Assembly (NCBI GenBank): GCA_002428935.1
Contig: DIYG01000057.1
Location: 1 to 20,893, forward strand
Origin: Halieaceae bacterium UBA6060
Lineage (GTDB): Bacteria > Pseudomonadota > Gammaproteobacteria > Pseudomonadales > Halieaceae
Direction of reading: 5' to 3'
Length of the DNA: 20,893 nucleotides
Part shown: positions 1 to 8,486 of the stretch, in pieces
Numbering within the stretch: position 1 is the first letter of the stretch
Layout: each line of letters starts with the position of its first letter
Notes under the pieces: model-generated
The model's database searches: none
What the model saw: the letters and a program-made list of their open reading frames with translations, nothing else
Told to the model about the DNA's origin: nothing
Position numbers and translations under genes: made by a program

Positions 1-1
1 G

Positions 2-754
2 GCCGATATCTGCCAGCCCGGGCATATCTTTCCTCTCGTGGCCAAACCTGGTGGCGTGCTGCGCCGTGCGGGACATACGGAAGCCGGCGTCGACCTCGCC
101 CGCATGGCCGGTTTTGAACCCGCGGCGCTGATCGTAGAAATCATGAACGAAGACGGCACCATGGCTCGCCGTCCACAGCTGGAAGCGTTTGCAGAAAAGC
201 ACCGACTACCCATGGGCACCATCGCTGATCTCATCGCCTACCGGTCTCTCCACGAGCAGTCTATTGAGCGAGTTACCAGTAAACCCATCACCACGGAACA
301 CGGTGCATTTGAGCTTCATGTGTTTCGCGACCTCATCGACGACACCCTACACCACGCCCTCACCTGCGGAACGCTGACACCCGAGGAACCCACCCTCGTC
401 AGGGTTCAATCTGTGGAAATGCTGCGCGACGTGCTCAGCACACGCCTGGATGACCGCTCTGGTTGGTCGCTGCACCGGGCTCTTGATCACGTAGCGAGGG
501 AGGGCCTGGGGGCTGTTGTCCTTATCGGACAGGAGCCATCCACGGAACGGGCTCTCGCCGATATTGAAGCCTTCCCAGCACCTACCGTGGCGACGGACGG
601 TGGCGCCGGTCTGCAGAACTACCGCATTATCGGCACCGGTGCGCAAATCCTGCAGCAGCTGAATGTCGGCCGCATGCGGCTCATGTCGGCGCCCCTCCGA
701 TTCAACGCCCTATCGGGCTTCAATCTGGAAGTCACGGATTTTGTCGAGCCCTGA
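2..754 (+). CDS. ribB: 3,4-dihydroxy-2-butanone 4-phosphate synthase with degenerate GTP cyclohydrolase II tail (RibB/RibBX), 3' part
   Basis: This is the last 250 codons of a gene whose start lies before the window; the frame is open from base 2, so the GTG at 38 is internal. RibB converts ribulose 5-phosphate to the four-carbon precursor of riboflavin in the cytoplasm. The visible end of the RibB domain has GHIFPLVAKPGG and GHTEAGVDLARMAG, the conserved C-terminal part of its active site. From about codon 95 a GTP cyclohydrolase II-like domain follows, with the fold signature GTGAQILQQLNVGRMRL. Its zinc site is gone: where RibA has SECLTGD and then RCDCG, this protein reads QSVEMLRD and LDDRSG, with no cysteines. 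The second domain is therefore very probably not a cyclohydrolase. Such RibBX forms are known in gammaproteobacteria, where a separate RibA does the first step. No clear terminator follows. Confidence 0.9.
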   Translation, partial: ADICQPGHIFPLVAKPGGVLRRAGHTEAGVDLARMAGFEPAALIVEIMNEDGTMARRPQLEAFAEKHRLPMGTIADLIAYRSLHEQSIERVTSKPITTEHGAFELHVFRDLIDDTLHHALTCGTLTPEEPTLVRVQSVEMLRDVLSTRLDDRSGWSLHRALDHVAREGLGAVVLIGQEPSTERALADIEAFPAPTVATDGGAGLQNYRIIGTGAQILQQLNVGRMRLMSAPLRFNALSGFNLEVTDFVEP

Positions 755-932
755 GTAGGGTCAAAGTGTGACCAGGGTCCGCTAACGGCCCATTGCCCTG
801 TGCGCCAGATCACGGCTTCAGGTGCCATTTCACCTCCAGCGTAGCCATCTCGATAAGCTTTCCCTATTGGAATTCGGCGCCCCATCGCCTGTTTTCGGGA
901 TTGGGACCGCGCTGACACGGGAGATAGAAACC

Positions 933-1739
933 ATGACTTTAGCGAAGCCGCGCACTGCCATCGCCGCCCTGCTCCTTGGCTTGGGCTTACCCCTGACAAG
1001 CCAGGCGGGCCCCATTTTGGAATTAATTGACAACGGTGAGTTCGAGAGCTTCAGCTCAGAATCAAACTGGTATGGATCTGGCTGGATCAAAGCCGATACC
1101 GTGCCGGGCTGGTCCAGTAGCGAAGGGCATATTGAAATTTGGAAAGAAGGCGCGATGAGTTCGCCCACGCTGGGGTCTGACGGCCTCGCCACGGGCTTTC
1201 ATGTGGAGTTAACGGGCGATAGCCAGAACAGCATCATCAGTACCACCTTTATCGTCCCCGAGTCTGTAGCACCGGGAACGTCGGGTACCTTGTCCTTTGA
1301 CTTCTGGGCCCGCTCAGGCTCGTCTTTGGCGTTTGAACTCAACCCGCTGCTGCCCCAGGACAATCCTGGCGCCATCGACGATGACTTCGTCTGCCAGCCC
1401 GTAGACGACGATTTCTCTGAATGCCCGAACCTTGGCAGTGAAGAGGATCTGGCAAACCTGATCTTGCCGTTCACGGGTACTCGAATGGAGATCGATACGG
1501 ACGAAGCCAGGAACCAATGGCTGCGCTTCTCCCGAGCCTTCGACCTGGAACCCGGCGAAGCTTATGAGCTTAGTTTCCTAGGGCTCGACGGCGGCACCTC
1601 GGGCTCGCATATCGACCAGGTATCGTTCGCGATCGGCAGCGCATCGCTAGATGCTGTCGCAGAAGTCCCGGCCCCTGCGCCTCTGGCCCTGATTGCCGCC
1701 GGTCTTGTCGGCCTACGTCTGCGCAGAATTCAGGCGTAA
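933..1739 (+). CDS. PEP-CTERM sorted extracellular protein
   Basis: A predicted exported protein of 268 residues. The ATG at 933 is chosen because GGGAG lies 9 bases upstream and a signal peptide begins right there (AIAALLLGLGLPLTSQA, cleavage after SQA); the frame is open further upstream to 822, but that extension is not signal-like. The mature part is acidic, with a start like other PEP-CTERM proteins (DNGEFESF, VPGWSS..GHIEIW) and a beta-rich body resembling a carbohydrate-binding, galactose-binding-like fold. There are two cysteines, in the short segment with CQPVDDDFSEC. The last 25 residues are a PEP-CTERM anchor: VPAPAP, a hydrophobic stretch, then RLRR. Such proteins are normally processed by an exosortase and sent to the envelope or exopolysaccharide; no exosortase gene is in the window. 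Ligand and role are unknown. Confidence 0.82.
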   Translation: MTLAKPRTAIAALLLGLGLPLTSQAGPILELIDNGEFESFSSESNWYGSGWIKADTVPGWSSSEGHIEIWKEGAMSSPTLGSDGLATGFHVELTGDSQNSIISTTFIVPESVAPGTSGTLSFDFWARSGSSLAFELNPLLPQDNPGAIDDDFVCQPVDDDFSECPNLGSEEDLANLILPFTGTRMEIDTDEARNQWLRFSRAFDLEPGEAYELSFLGLDGGTSGSHIDQVSFAIGSASLDAVAEVPAPAPLALIAAGLVGLRLRRIQA

Positions 1740-1762
1740 TAGCCTCCTTCTCCTAAACCCAC

Positions 1763-1798
1763 AGCCCAGGCTCGAAATCGAGCCTGGGCTTTCTTTTT
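1763..1798 (+). terminator. Rho-independent terminator of the PEP-CTERM gene
   Basis: A perfect 13-bp stem, 1763-1775 with 1778-1790 (AGCCCAGGCTCGA and its complement), closed by a two-base AA gap, is followed by TTCTTTTT. It starts 24 bases after the stop codon at 1739 and ends 10 bases before the end of the converging nitroreductase gene. There is no A-tract on its left side, so it is expected to act mainly on the plus strand. Confidence 0.92.
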
Positions 1799-1807
1799 GC
1801 TTCTGTA

Positions 1808-2470
1808 CTAACTGTGCAGAACCACGGCTTCGGATGAATCCATGCGATCCGTCATGCAATCGTTTGCCCCCGCTGAGGTATCCGGATAGCCAAAGGACAG
1901 CCCAAACATCAGTTTTTGCTGCGCTGGAATGGCCAACTCTTCACGAATGGAATCGGCCAGAAAACCCAGTGCGGTTTGCGGGCAAGAGTGCACACCGGCT
2001 GATTCCAGCAGCAACATCACCGACTGGGCAAACATGCCCAGATCGCAGGCTTCCCGCTCGTGGAATCCTTCCGGTATAAAAAAGAACCCCACATGGGGCG
2101 CATCGAAAAACGTGAAGTTGCGCATGAACGCCTCGTTGCGCGCCTCACGATCAGAGCGTTCGATACCCATGGCCGAGTACAAAGCATTGGCTGCGGCGTA
2201 CTGTCGGTCTCGGAATACACCGTCGTATTTGCCGTCGTAGGGAAAATCCAAAGAAACCCGCCCCGCCGTAAAGTCTTCCGGCAAACGCTTACGCAAGCGT
2301 TCTATGGCCGCGCCCGAGGCGATGTGGAAAAACCAGGGCTGCGTGTTGCAGTTACTCGGCGCTCGTAATGCCGGGGCCAGGAGGCGCTGCAGCTCTTCTG
2401 CAGCGATCGGCGTGCTCTGAAATGCCCGACAGGAGCGTCGATGGTTCAAGGCATCTTCGAGGCTTTTCAT
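1808..2470 (-). CDS. Nitroreductase family protein (FMN-dependent)
   Basis: A 220-residue protein of the nitroreductase superfamily, which are usually FMN-binding homodimers using NAD(P)H to reduce nitro compounds, quinones or enones in the cytoplasm. Visible family features are the N-terminal RRSCRAF (residues 11-17, a phosphate/FMN-binding arginine motif), APSNCNTQPWFFHI (about 37-50) and the late LMFGLSFGYPD. I start it at the ATG at 2470 because AAGGTGA lies 5 bases upstream; a GTG at 2494 would add eight residues but has no better ribosome site. It is a single gene, divergent from purK and converging on the PEP-CTERM gene. Its natural substrate cannot be read from sequence. Confidence 0.85.
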   Translation of the reverse strand: MKSLEDALNHRRSCRAFQSTPIAAEELQRLLAPALRAPSNCNTQPWFFHIASGAAIERLRKRLPEDFTAGRVSLDFPYDGKYDGVFRDRQYAAANALYSAMGIERSDREARNEAFMRNFTFFDAPHVGFFFIPEGFHEREACDLGMFAQSVMLLLESAGVHSCPQTALGFLADSIREELAIPAQQKLMFGLSFGYPDTSAGANDCMTDRMDSSEAVVLHS

Positions 2471-2617
2471 TTCTATCACCTTAGAGATCTCCACTGTCCC
2501 TTACGGCCGGCGAGCATACCCGGCGACTCAAGGGGATACTAGGGCACACCGCCCGCCCACAGACGATGGCAAACGCAGTAGAATGCGCCCCTTTTCCCAG
2601 GGGGCAGGTACAAACCG

Positions 2618-3769
2618 GTGGCGCATACTCGCGTAGGAATTATTGGTGACGGGCAACTCGGCATGATGCTGTGTGAAGCCGCCGCGAAGCTGCCCCTCAG
2701 CACCGTCATGCTCGCCACGGATGCTCAAGGCCCCGCGGCGGTGAAAGCAGATAGAGTAATCGTCGGCGCCATGGATGACGAACAAGCCCTGGCCGCGCTC
2801 ATTGAGGGCTGTGAGGTAATCACCTACGAACGAGAAGATGTGCCCACGAAAGCGGTAGAACTCCTTCGCGAAGCGGAGGCGACGGGTCAAGTGCAGTGCC
2901 ACCCGTCTTTGAACTGCATCGAAATGATTCAGGATAAAGCCCTCCAGAAACGCTGGTTAGCAGACCATGGGCTCGCCACCCTACCCTTCCTCATCACCGA
3001 TGGCTCGGCCCAGGCCCTGCACGATGCCACCCGGGAACTGGGTTACCCACTGGTGCAAAAAGCGCTGCGCGGTGGCTTCGACGGGCGCGGGGTACAGCTT
3101 CTTCGTGGTCCTGAAGACCTCGTCAACGCCTGGCCCGGGGAAACCCTGCTGGAAAAATACGCCGGTGAGTTTCGCGAGATTGCGGTCCTTGTGGTGCGAG
3201 ATCAAAGGGGCGATACACAATACTTCGGCCCCGTGGATATGACCTTTGAAAGCGGCTACTCGGTCCTTGACACGGTAAGCGCCCCAGCGGCCATAGACGA
3301 TGACACCTGCGTCACAGCAGTGGAACTCGCCCATCGCGCTATCGAAGCTATGAACGGTGTGGGGGTGTTCGGTGTTGAAATGTTTTTCCTCACCGATGGA
3401 TCGGTGCTGATCAACGAGATTTCGCCCCGGGTTCACAACGCCGGCCACTATTCCATGGAAGCCTGTGAGCACTCGCAGTTTGAACTGCATTTACGGGCCG
3501 TGACGGGCTTGCCTCTGGTTGGAACCACGCTGAAGGCGCCGGCGGCGATGAAAAATGTCCTTTGCACCCCGGTATTGAAGGCCGAGGGGCGGACCCACGG
3601 CGCGGACCAACATCCGCTCCCGGACCATACGGTCGTTCATTGGTACGGCAAGAGCCCCGCGCGCTTGATGCGTAAGTTGGGACATATCAGTGCTACCGGT
3701 GCTACCCCAGAGGAAGCGCTGGAGAAGGTAGATATTCAGTGGCAGAACATCCAGGAGGCGGCCTCATGA
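2618..3769 (+). CDS. purK: N5-carboxyaminoimidazole ribonucleotide synthase (PurK)
   Basis: PurK uses ATP and bicarbonate to carboxylate aminoimidazole ribonucleotide in purine synthesis. The 383-residue protein is an ATP-grasp enzyme: an N-terminal GDGQLGMML loop (residues 10-18), the glycine-rich ATP loop ALRGGFDGRG in the middle and the conserved NEISPRVHNAGHYSMEAC, which matches the NEIAPRPHNSGH signature of the family. The start is a GTG, with a weak AGG-type ribosome site in the GGGGGCAGGT stretch; no upstream ATG fits. A TAGAAT followed by GCGCCCC at 2579-2590 could be a promoter -10 with a GC-rich discriminator, but I see no matching -35. The stop codon overlaps the purE start by ATGA, so the two are coupled. 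In E. coli and Pseudomonas the order is purE-purK; here it is reversed. Confidence 0.95.
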   Translation: MAHTRVGIIGDGQLGMMLCEAAAKLPLSTVMLATDAQGPAAVKADRVIVGAMDDEQALAALIEGCEVITYEREDVPTKAVELLREAEATGQVQCHPSLNCIEMIQDKALQKRWLADHGLATLPFLITDGSAQALHDATRELGYPLVQKALRGGFDGRGVQLLRGPEDLVNAWPGETLLEKYAGEFREIAVLVVRDQRGDTQYFGPVDMTFESGYSVLDTVSAPAAIDDDTCVTAVELAHRAIEAMNGVGVFGVEMFFLTDGSVLINEISPRVHNAGHYSMEACEHSQFELHLRAVTGLPLVGTTLKAPAAMKNVLCTPVLKAEGRTHGADQHPLPDHTVVHWYGKSPARLMRKLGHISATGATPEEALEKVDIQWQNIQEAAS

Positions 3770-4239
3770 ATCCTCGTGTCGGCATCATCATGGGCAGTGA
3801 CTCGGATCTACCGGTCATGACCAGCGCAAAAGAGATACTTGATCAGTTAGCTGTGCCCGCCGAGATGGAAATTGTCTCGGCGCACCGCACGCCAGAGAAG
3901 CTCTACGCGTATGCGCGATCCGCCGAAGAACGCGGTTTACGAGTCATTATCGCCGGCGCCGGTGGCGCCGCGCACCTTCCAGGCATGGTGGCCTCCCTGT
4001 CTGTATTACCGGTTATCGGTGTGCCCGTGGCGGCAACCAAGCTCCAGGGCGAAGACAGCCTGTTGTCTATCGTACAGATGCCCGCTGGTGTTCCTGTGGC
4101 TACCGTGGCCATCGACAATGCGACGAACGCCGGGATCCTCGCGGCGCAGATGCTGGCCACGGCGGACGACGCCCTACGGCAACGTTTGCAGGCGTACAAA
4201 GACGCACTGCGAGACAAGGTCCTGGCGAAAACCATTTAG
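3766..4239 (+). CDS. purE: N5-carboxyaminoimidazole ribonucleotide mutase (PurE)
   Basis: PurE moves the carboxyl group made by PurK from nitrogen to carbon 4 of the imidazole ring, giving CAIR. The 157-residue protein has the class I PurE motifs GSDSDLPVM (residues about 10-18), SAHRTPEK and AGAGGAAHLPGMVAS. The ATG at 3766 overlaps the purK stop as ATGA, and AGGAGG at 3753-3758 sits 7 bases before it, inside purK; this decides the start over an upstream GTG at 3739. The product very probably works with PurK from the same transcript. Length and motifs are normal for a bacterial PurE. Confidence 0.96.
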   Translation: MNPRVGIIMGSDSDLPVMTSAKEILDQLAVPAEMEIVSAHRTPEKLYAYARSAEERGLRVIIAGAGGAAHLPGMVASLSVLPVIGVPVAATKLQGEDSLLSIVQMPAGVPVATVAIDNATNAGILAAQMLATADDALRQRLQAYKDALRDKVLAKTI

Positions 4240-4247
4240 GTTTTTTT
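4228..4247 (+). terminator. Weak possible terminator of purKE
   Basis: AAAACC (4228-4233) and GGTTTT (4239-4244) can pair around a five-base loop, with further T residues to 4247. The stem is short and A/T-rich and overlaps the purE stop codon, so termination here may be inefficient. No better candidate is seen before the converging gene ending at 4313. Confidence 0.3.
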
Positions 4248-4312
4248 AGGCAGGACCGGCCCACATAGATAGCAGCGTCATCGCTTGCGAATCCGCGCGG
4301 GCTACCTCCTCC

Positions 4313-4936
4313 CTAGGTACCCAAGCGCCGATAACTCGGTAAACGCCAACCGTAGTGAATTGCGCCCGCGCGGAGAATAAACGCGGGGATCATCGCCGCC
4401 AGCAGCACGGGGCCGTCGAAGTCGGGAAGCAGCATCAACAGGAGCACATGACTCGCTGCTCCCGCCAGAGCTGCGGTAACGTAAATCTCCGCCCCAAGAA
4501 GCACCGACTCACGAGCCAATAAGGTATCGCGAATCAATCCCCCAAAACTCGCGGACATGACGCCCATTACCACCGCGACAATCCAGGGTGCCTCCAGGCC
4601 CAGAGCCTTTGCACAACCCAGCACACAGAACAGAGCCAGTCCCAGGGCATCCGCCCAAAGGAGCAAGCGCCGCTGCGCCGAAAGCATTGGCGCGAGGTAC
4701 CAGGTTAGCGAGGAAACCCCGATGCAGACCCAGAGGTAACGGGTATCACTGATCCAAAACACGGGAATTTGAAGGAGCGTGTCCCGCAGCGTTCCGCCAC
4801 CGATCCCAGTGATAGTGCCAAAGAGCACAAATCCCAGGATATCCAAACGGCGTTCCGCTGCCGCCAGCGCACCGGATGCTGCAAATACGCCTACGGCGAG
4901 CAGATCGCAGAAGGCGATGATCGTCTCAAGGGTCAC
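4313..4936 (-). CDS. TRIC/YadS (UPF0126) family membrane protein
   Basis: A 207-residue, strongly hydrophobic protein with about seven membrane segments arranged as an internal duplication. Each half carries the family signature: GTITGIGGGTLRDTLL near residues 40-55 and GVMSASFGGLIRDTLL near 124-139. Members include E. coli YadS and YicG and are related to TRIC trimeric cation channels, so a potassium or other cation channel in the inner membrane is the likely role; the family does not fix the substrate. The start is the GTG at 4936, with no clear ribosome site. It lies 85 bases after ilvD on the same strand and may be read from the ilvD transcript. Confidence 0.85.
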   Translation of the reverse strand: MTLETIIAFCDLLAVGVFAASGALAAAERRLDILGFVLFGTITGIGGGTLRDTLLQIPVFWISDTRYLWVCIGVSSLTWYLAPMLSAQRRLLLWADALGLALFCVLGCAKALGLEAPWIVAVVMGVMSASFGGLIRDTLLARESVLLGAEIYVTAALAGAASHVLLLMLLPDFDGPVLLAAMIPAFILRAGAIHYGWRLPSYRRLGT

Positions 4937-5021
4937 GGCTTAGGGAGCTTTGTCACGGGAAACTATCGTCCTTTCCATCGGATGAAGCTCAACCTCAGAG
5001 GCACCCCGGGAGCCACCGGAG

Positions 5022-6707
5022 CTAGTCTTCGTAAAGATCCAGCACCCCACCACGACTGGCACTAGCGGCGTTGTGGGCGAACTTCGCCAGCACACCACGG
5101 GTGTAGCGCGGCGCCGGTTTCTGCCAGGCGGCCCGGCGCCGTTCGATCTCAGCGTCATCAACGTTCAACTGCAACGTCAGCGTATGCGCGTCAATGGTCA
5201 CCGAGTCTCCGTCCTCAACGAGGGCGATCAGACCTCCTGCGTGAGCCTCCGGCGCAACATGACCCACCACCATGCCCCAGGTGCCTCCCGAGAAACGTCC
5301 GTCGGTAATCAATCCGACCGATTCACCCAGCCCTTTACCGATAAGCGCGCTAGTGGGTGCGAGCATCTCTGGCATGCCCGGTGCGCCCCGGGGACCGAGA
5401 TACCGCAGCACCACCACGTCCCCGGCCACCACGCCGCCGGCGAGAATCGAATCCAGGGCCGATTGCTCGTCATCAAAGACTTTCGCTGGGCCGGTAATCG
5501 CCGGATTCTTTAGCCCCGTGATCTTCGCCACGGCGCCCTCTTCCGCCAGATTGCCCTTCAAGATCGCCAAATGACCTTTTTCGTACAACGGGTTGTCCAG
5601 CGTGCGGATAACGTCCTGATCGGCACTAGGCTGCGACGGTATGTCGGCCAAGGTCTCAGCGATGGTCTTGCCCGTTACTGTCATGCAGTCGCCGTGGAGA
5701 AGCCCCCCGTCCAGGAGAATCTTCATGACCTGGGGAATACCACCGGCGCGATGCAAGTCGATGGCCAAGTACTTACCACTGGGTTTGAGGTCACAGATTA
5801 CAGGCACCTTTTGCCGCATCCGTTCGAAATCGTCGATGGACCACTCGATGCCCGCCGCGTGAGCGATAGCCAAAAAGTGCAGCACGGCGTTGGTCGATCC
5901 TCCCGTAGCCATGACCACCGCCACCGCGTTTTCCAGGGCTTCTCGGGTCACGATATCCCGAGGCTTGAGATCCAGACGAACGGCTTCCACCAGGGCAGCA
6001 GCGCTTTCCTTGGCGGACGCTCGCTTCTCGGATTCTACGTTCGCCATGGTCGAGCTGTAAGGCAAGCTCAAGCCCAGGGCTTCGAAAGCCGAACTCATGG
6101 TGTTGGCCGTATACATACCGCCACAGGAGCCCGTACCGGGAATCGCGCTGCGCTCGATGGCGAGAAGATCATCATCATTGATACGGCCTGCCGCGTGTTC
6201 TCCCACAGCCTCAAATACGCTGACGATATTTAGATCCTTGCCGTCGTGGCGGCCCGGTAGAATCGTACCGCCGTAGACAAAGATGGACGGCACATTGGCT
6301 CGCAGCATACCCATCATGCCGCCGGGCATGTTCTTGTCGCAGCCGCCAATAACCAACACGCCATCCATCCACTGACCACCCACACAGGTCTCAATGCAAT
6401 CGGCAATCACCTCCCGCGAGACCAGGGAGTACTTCATGCCTTCCGTACCCATGGACATACCATCGGAAATAGTCGGCGTGCCGAATAGCTGCGGGTTCGC
6501 CCCGGCCTCACGCAGACCCTCTTCAGCCGCATCCGCCAGGGTCTGTAGGCCGGCGTTACAGGGCGTGATGGTCGAGTGGGCGTTAGCAATCCCCACCATG
6601 GGCTTCTGGAAATCGCCCGCCTCATAGCCCAGGCCATAAAACATGGAACGGTTGGGGGCCCGCTGGACCCCTTCGGTGATGTTTTTCGAGCGACGATTCA
6701 GCGCCAT
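5022..6707 (-). CDS. ilvD: Dihydroxy-acid dehydratase (IlvD)
   Basis: IlvD dehydrates 2,3-dihydroxy-3-methylbutanoate and its isoleucine counterpart, the third step of valine/leucine/isoleucine synthesis. The protein has 561 residues and the three cysteines expected to hold the Fe-S cluster: C50 in ITPC, C123 in GGCDKNMPG and C195 in GSCGGMYTANTM; K125 in the second motif is next to the metal site. I choose the ATG at 6707 because GGAG lies 9 bases upstream; the ATG at 6722 would add MEFKT and has no ribosome site. A promoter is visible upstream (6744-6772), giving a leader of about 30 bases. The leader looks too short for a branched-chain amino acid attenuator. Confidence 0.96.
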   Translation of the reverse strand: MALNRRSKNITEGVQRAPNRSMFYGLGYEAGDFQKPMVGIANAHSTITPCNAGLQTLADAAEEGLREAGANPQLFGTPTISDGMSMGTEGMKYSLVSREVIADCIETCVGGQWMDGVLVIGGCDKNMPGGMMGMLRANVPSIFVYGGTILPGRHDGKDLNIVSVFEAVGEHAAGRINDDDLLAIERSAIPGTGSCGGMYTANTMSSAFEALGLSLPYSSTMANVESEKRASAKESAAALVEAVRLDLKPRDIVTREALENAVAVVMATGGSTNAVLHFLAIAHAAGIEWSIDDFERMRQKVPVICDLKPSGKYLAIDLHRAGGIPQVMKILLDGGLLHGDCMTVTGKTIAETLADIPSQPSADQDVIRTLDNPLYEKGHLAILKGNLAEEGAVAKITGLKNPAITGPAKVFDDEQSALDSILAGGVVAGDVVVLRYLGPRGAPGMPEMLAPTSALIGKGLGESVGLITDGRFSGGTWGMVVGHVAPEAHAGGLIALVEDGDSVTIDAHTLTLQLNVDDAEIERRRAAWQKPAPRYTRGVLAKFAHNAASASRGGVLDLYED

Positions 6708-6743
6708 GGTCTTGAACTCCATACAACAGCCAGTGGGAGCGCG

Positions 6744-6772
6744 ATTCTAGGTGACCGTTACGGCCACGACAA
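6744..6772 (-). promoter_or_regulatory. Predicted sigma-70 promoter of ilvD
   Basis: On the minus strand TTGTCG (6772-6767) and TAGAAT (6749-6744) are separated by exactly 17 bases and match the -35 and -10 consensus at 4/6 and 5/6 positions. The expected transcript start, near 6737, is about 30 bases from the ilvD start codon. The -10 is followed by a GC-rich discriminator (CGCGC), as often found at growth-rate controlled promoters. The prediction is by eye only. Confidence 0.5.
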
Positions 6773-6841
6773 ACAAAGCTTGCGGGAATCGCCTATGATG
6801 CGGCCCTTGCAGGCCACGAGCCCAGCCTTTGGAGGAACAGC

Positions 6842-8398
6842 ATGAACGGCGCCGATGCTCTACTTAAAACCCTCGTCGATAGCGGCGTAGACCTCTGCTT
6901 TGCAAATCCGGGCACCTCGGAAATGCAGTTAGTCTCAGCCATCGGACAAACCGACGCCATGCGTCCGGTACTCTGCCTATTCGAAGGTGTGGTGTCCGGC
7001 GCGGCCGATGGTTACGCGCGCATGGCAGACAAACCCGCCGCTACCCTGCTACATCTCGGCTCTGGCTTTTCCAATAGTCTCGCCAATATGCACAACGCGC
7101 GGCGAGCTGGTTCACCGGTGGTAAACATCGTCGGCGACCACGCTAGCTACCATCTCCAGTATGACGCTCCCCTGACGTCCGACCTGCCGGGGATCGCTCG
7201 CTGGGGTTCTCACTGGACAGAAATTGCTCACTCGGCGGAGGACCTTTCAGCAGCGGGCGCAAGAGCGGTGCAAGCATCGCTTCGCGGCAATGGTCAGATC
7301 GCCACGGTGATTGCACCAGCGGATTACGCCTGGAGCGACACCACAGAGGCCGCTTCTGCCCTGCCCACACCGGAGCCCCTTGAGGTTCCGGAAGAACGCG
7401 TGGCCCGGGTCGCCGCCGCCCTTGCTGAGGGTAGGAAAACCTGCCTGTTCCTGGGCGGCAAAGCCCTCCGTGAAGACAACCTTAACACCCTGGGAATCCT
7501 GGCCGAGGCGCTGGATCTGACCCTCATGTGCGCCACCTTTCCCACGCGTTTACAACGGGGAGCGGGACGGGTCCCCGTGCAACGGCTCCCCTATTTCGCC
7601 GAGCAGGCTGCCGAGGCCCTGGAGCCTTTCGAAAAACTGATCCTCCTGGGTGCGCCGACACCGGTAAGCTTTTTCGCCTATCCGGAAAAAGAAAGCTGGT
7701 TGACGCCGGAGCACTGCGAGCTGATTACCCTGGCCGAAGTCAGTGAAGATCTCGACGGTGCTATCGCGGCCCTGGCCGCCGCCGTAGGTAAATCACAGGA
7801 GCTGACACCCGAGGCCACGGTACGTCATCAACGGCAACGTCAAGAGGTTACCGAGGACGCTCTCAACCCCATGACCTTGGGTCAGATCATCGGCAATGAG
7901 CTGCCGACTAATGCCATCGTTTCCGACGAAGGGGCCACCTGCGGTCTAGGAATATTCTTGTTTACGGAACAGGCCGAGCCCCACGACTGGCTGACCCTTA
8001 CGGGCGGTGCTATCGGCCAGGGACTACCCCTGGCTTTAGGCGCGGCGTTGGCCTGCCCGGATCGCAAGGTCGTGGCGCTGGAAGCCGATGGCTCGGCCAT
8101 GTACACGATTCAGGCCCTTTGGAGCATGGTCCGAGAAGACGTGGACGTGACCGTTGTGCTCTTGAACAACCGCAGCTATGCCATCCTTAATATCGAGCTC
8201 GCACGTGTAGGCGCCGGAGAGCCCAATGCGAAGACCTTATCCATGCTCGATCTTTCCAATCCAGACATGAGCTATGCAAGCATTGCCCAGGGCCTGGGCA
8301 TGCGTGCAAGCCAGGCCCGGACCAGCGCCGAATTTGCCAGCCAGTTCAAGGAAGCGATGGATACAAAAGGTCCTTGCCTAATTGAGACGATCTTGTAG
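6842..8398 (+). CDS. Thiamine diphosphate-dependent enzyme, acetolactate synthase/benzoylformate decarboxylase superfamily
   Basis: A 518-residue ThDP enzyme. Residues 1-100 are the pyrimidine-binding domain with FANPGTSEM and the catalytic glutamate E48 in CLFEGVVSGAADGYARM; a middle domain follows; the last third is the pyrophosphate domain with the metal/ThDP motif at 415-443, ADGSAMYT ending in NN. The first glycine of the usual GDG is alanine, which I recall as normal for a subgroup annotated as acetolactate synthase large subunit. It is shorter than the IlvB/IlvI catalytic subunit and no small regulatory subunit is nearby, so I do not call it a true acetolactate synthase. A 2-oxoacid decarboxylase or carboligase is likely, substrate unknown. 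GGAGGA lies 5 bases before the ATG. It diverges from ilvD and is followed by a dehydrogenase gene. Confidence 0.8.
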   Translation: MNGADALLKTLVDSGVDLCFANPGTSEMQLVSAIGQTDAMRPVLCLFEGVVSGAADGYARMADKPAATLLHLGSGFSNSLANMHNARRAGSPVVNIVGDHASYHLQYDAPLTSDLPGIARWGSHWTEIAHSAEDLSAAGARAVQASLRGNGQIATVIAPADYAWSDTTEAASALPTPEPLEVPEERVARVAAALAEGRKTCLFLGGKALREDNLNTLGILAEALDLTLMCATFPTRLQRGAGRVPVQRLPYFAEQAAEALEPFEKLILLGAPTPVSFFAYPEKESWLTPEHCELITLAEVSEDLDGAIAALAAAVGKSQELTPEATVRHQRQRQEVTEDALNPMTLGQIIGNELPTNAIVSDEGATCGLGIFLFTEQAEPHDWLTLTGGAIGQGLPLALGAALACPDRKVVALEADGSAMYTIQALWSMVREDVDVTVVLLNNRSYAILNIELARVGAGEPNAKTLSMLDLSNPDMSYASIAQGLGMRASQARTSAEFASQFKEAMDTKGPCLIETIL

Positions 8399-8486
8399 CG
8401 GAGCTAACACCTTAGGCGAATCATCGCCAGCTAACGCAACTTCAATCCACACAACATCATTTCGAGCTAAGGAGGCCGCGCATACC

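Noticed and set aside
755..800. The GGTCA-AAGTG-TGACC dyad after ribB as terminator or mobile repeat
   Set aside because: The stem is only 5 bp, there is no T-run, and no second copy was seen in the window.
2471..2494. GTG at 2494 as the nitroreductase start
   Set aside because: The ATG at 2470 has AAGGTGA at the proper distance, and the family motif starts soon after it.
2981..3490. A 169-codon minus-strand frame inside purK
   Set aside because: It is the antisense shadow of purK and encodes nothing recognisable.
5571..6233. A 220-codon plus-strand frame inside ilvD
   Set aside because: It is antisense to a full-length IlvD with all cluster cysteines and has no family features.
6794..6799. 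TATGAT as the -10 box of the ThDP enzyme gene
   Set aside because: The hexamer is good but nothing like a -35 lies 16-18 bases upstream, so I did not list it as a promoter.
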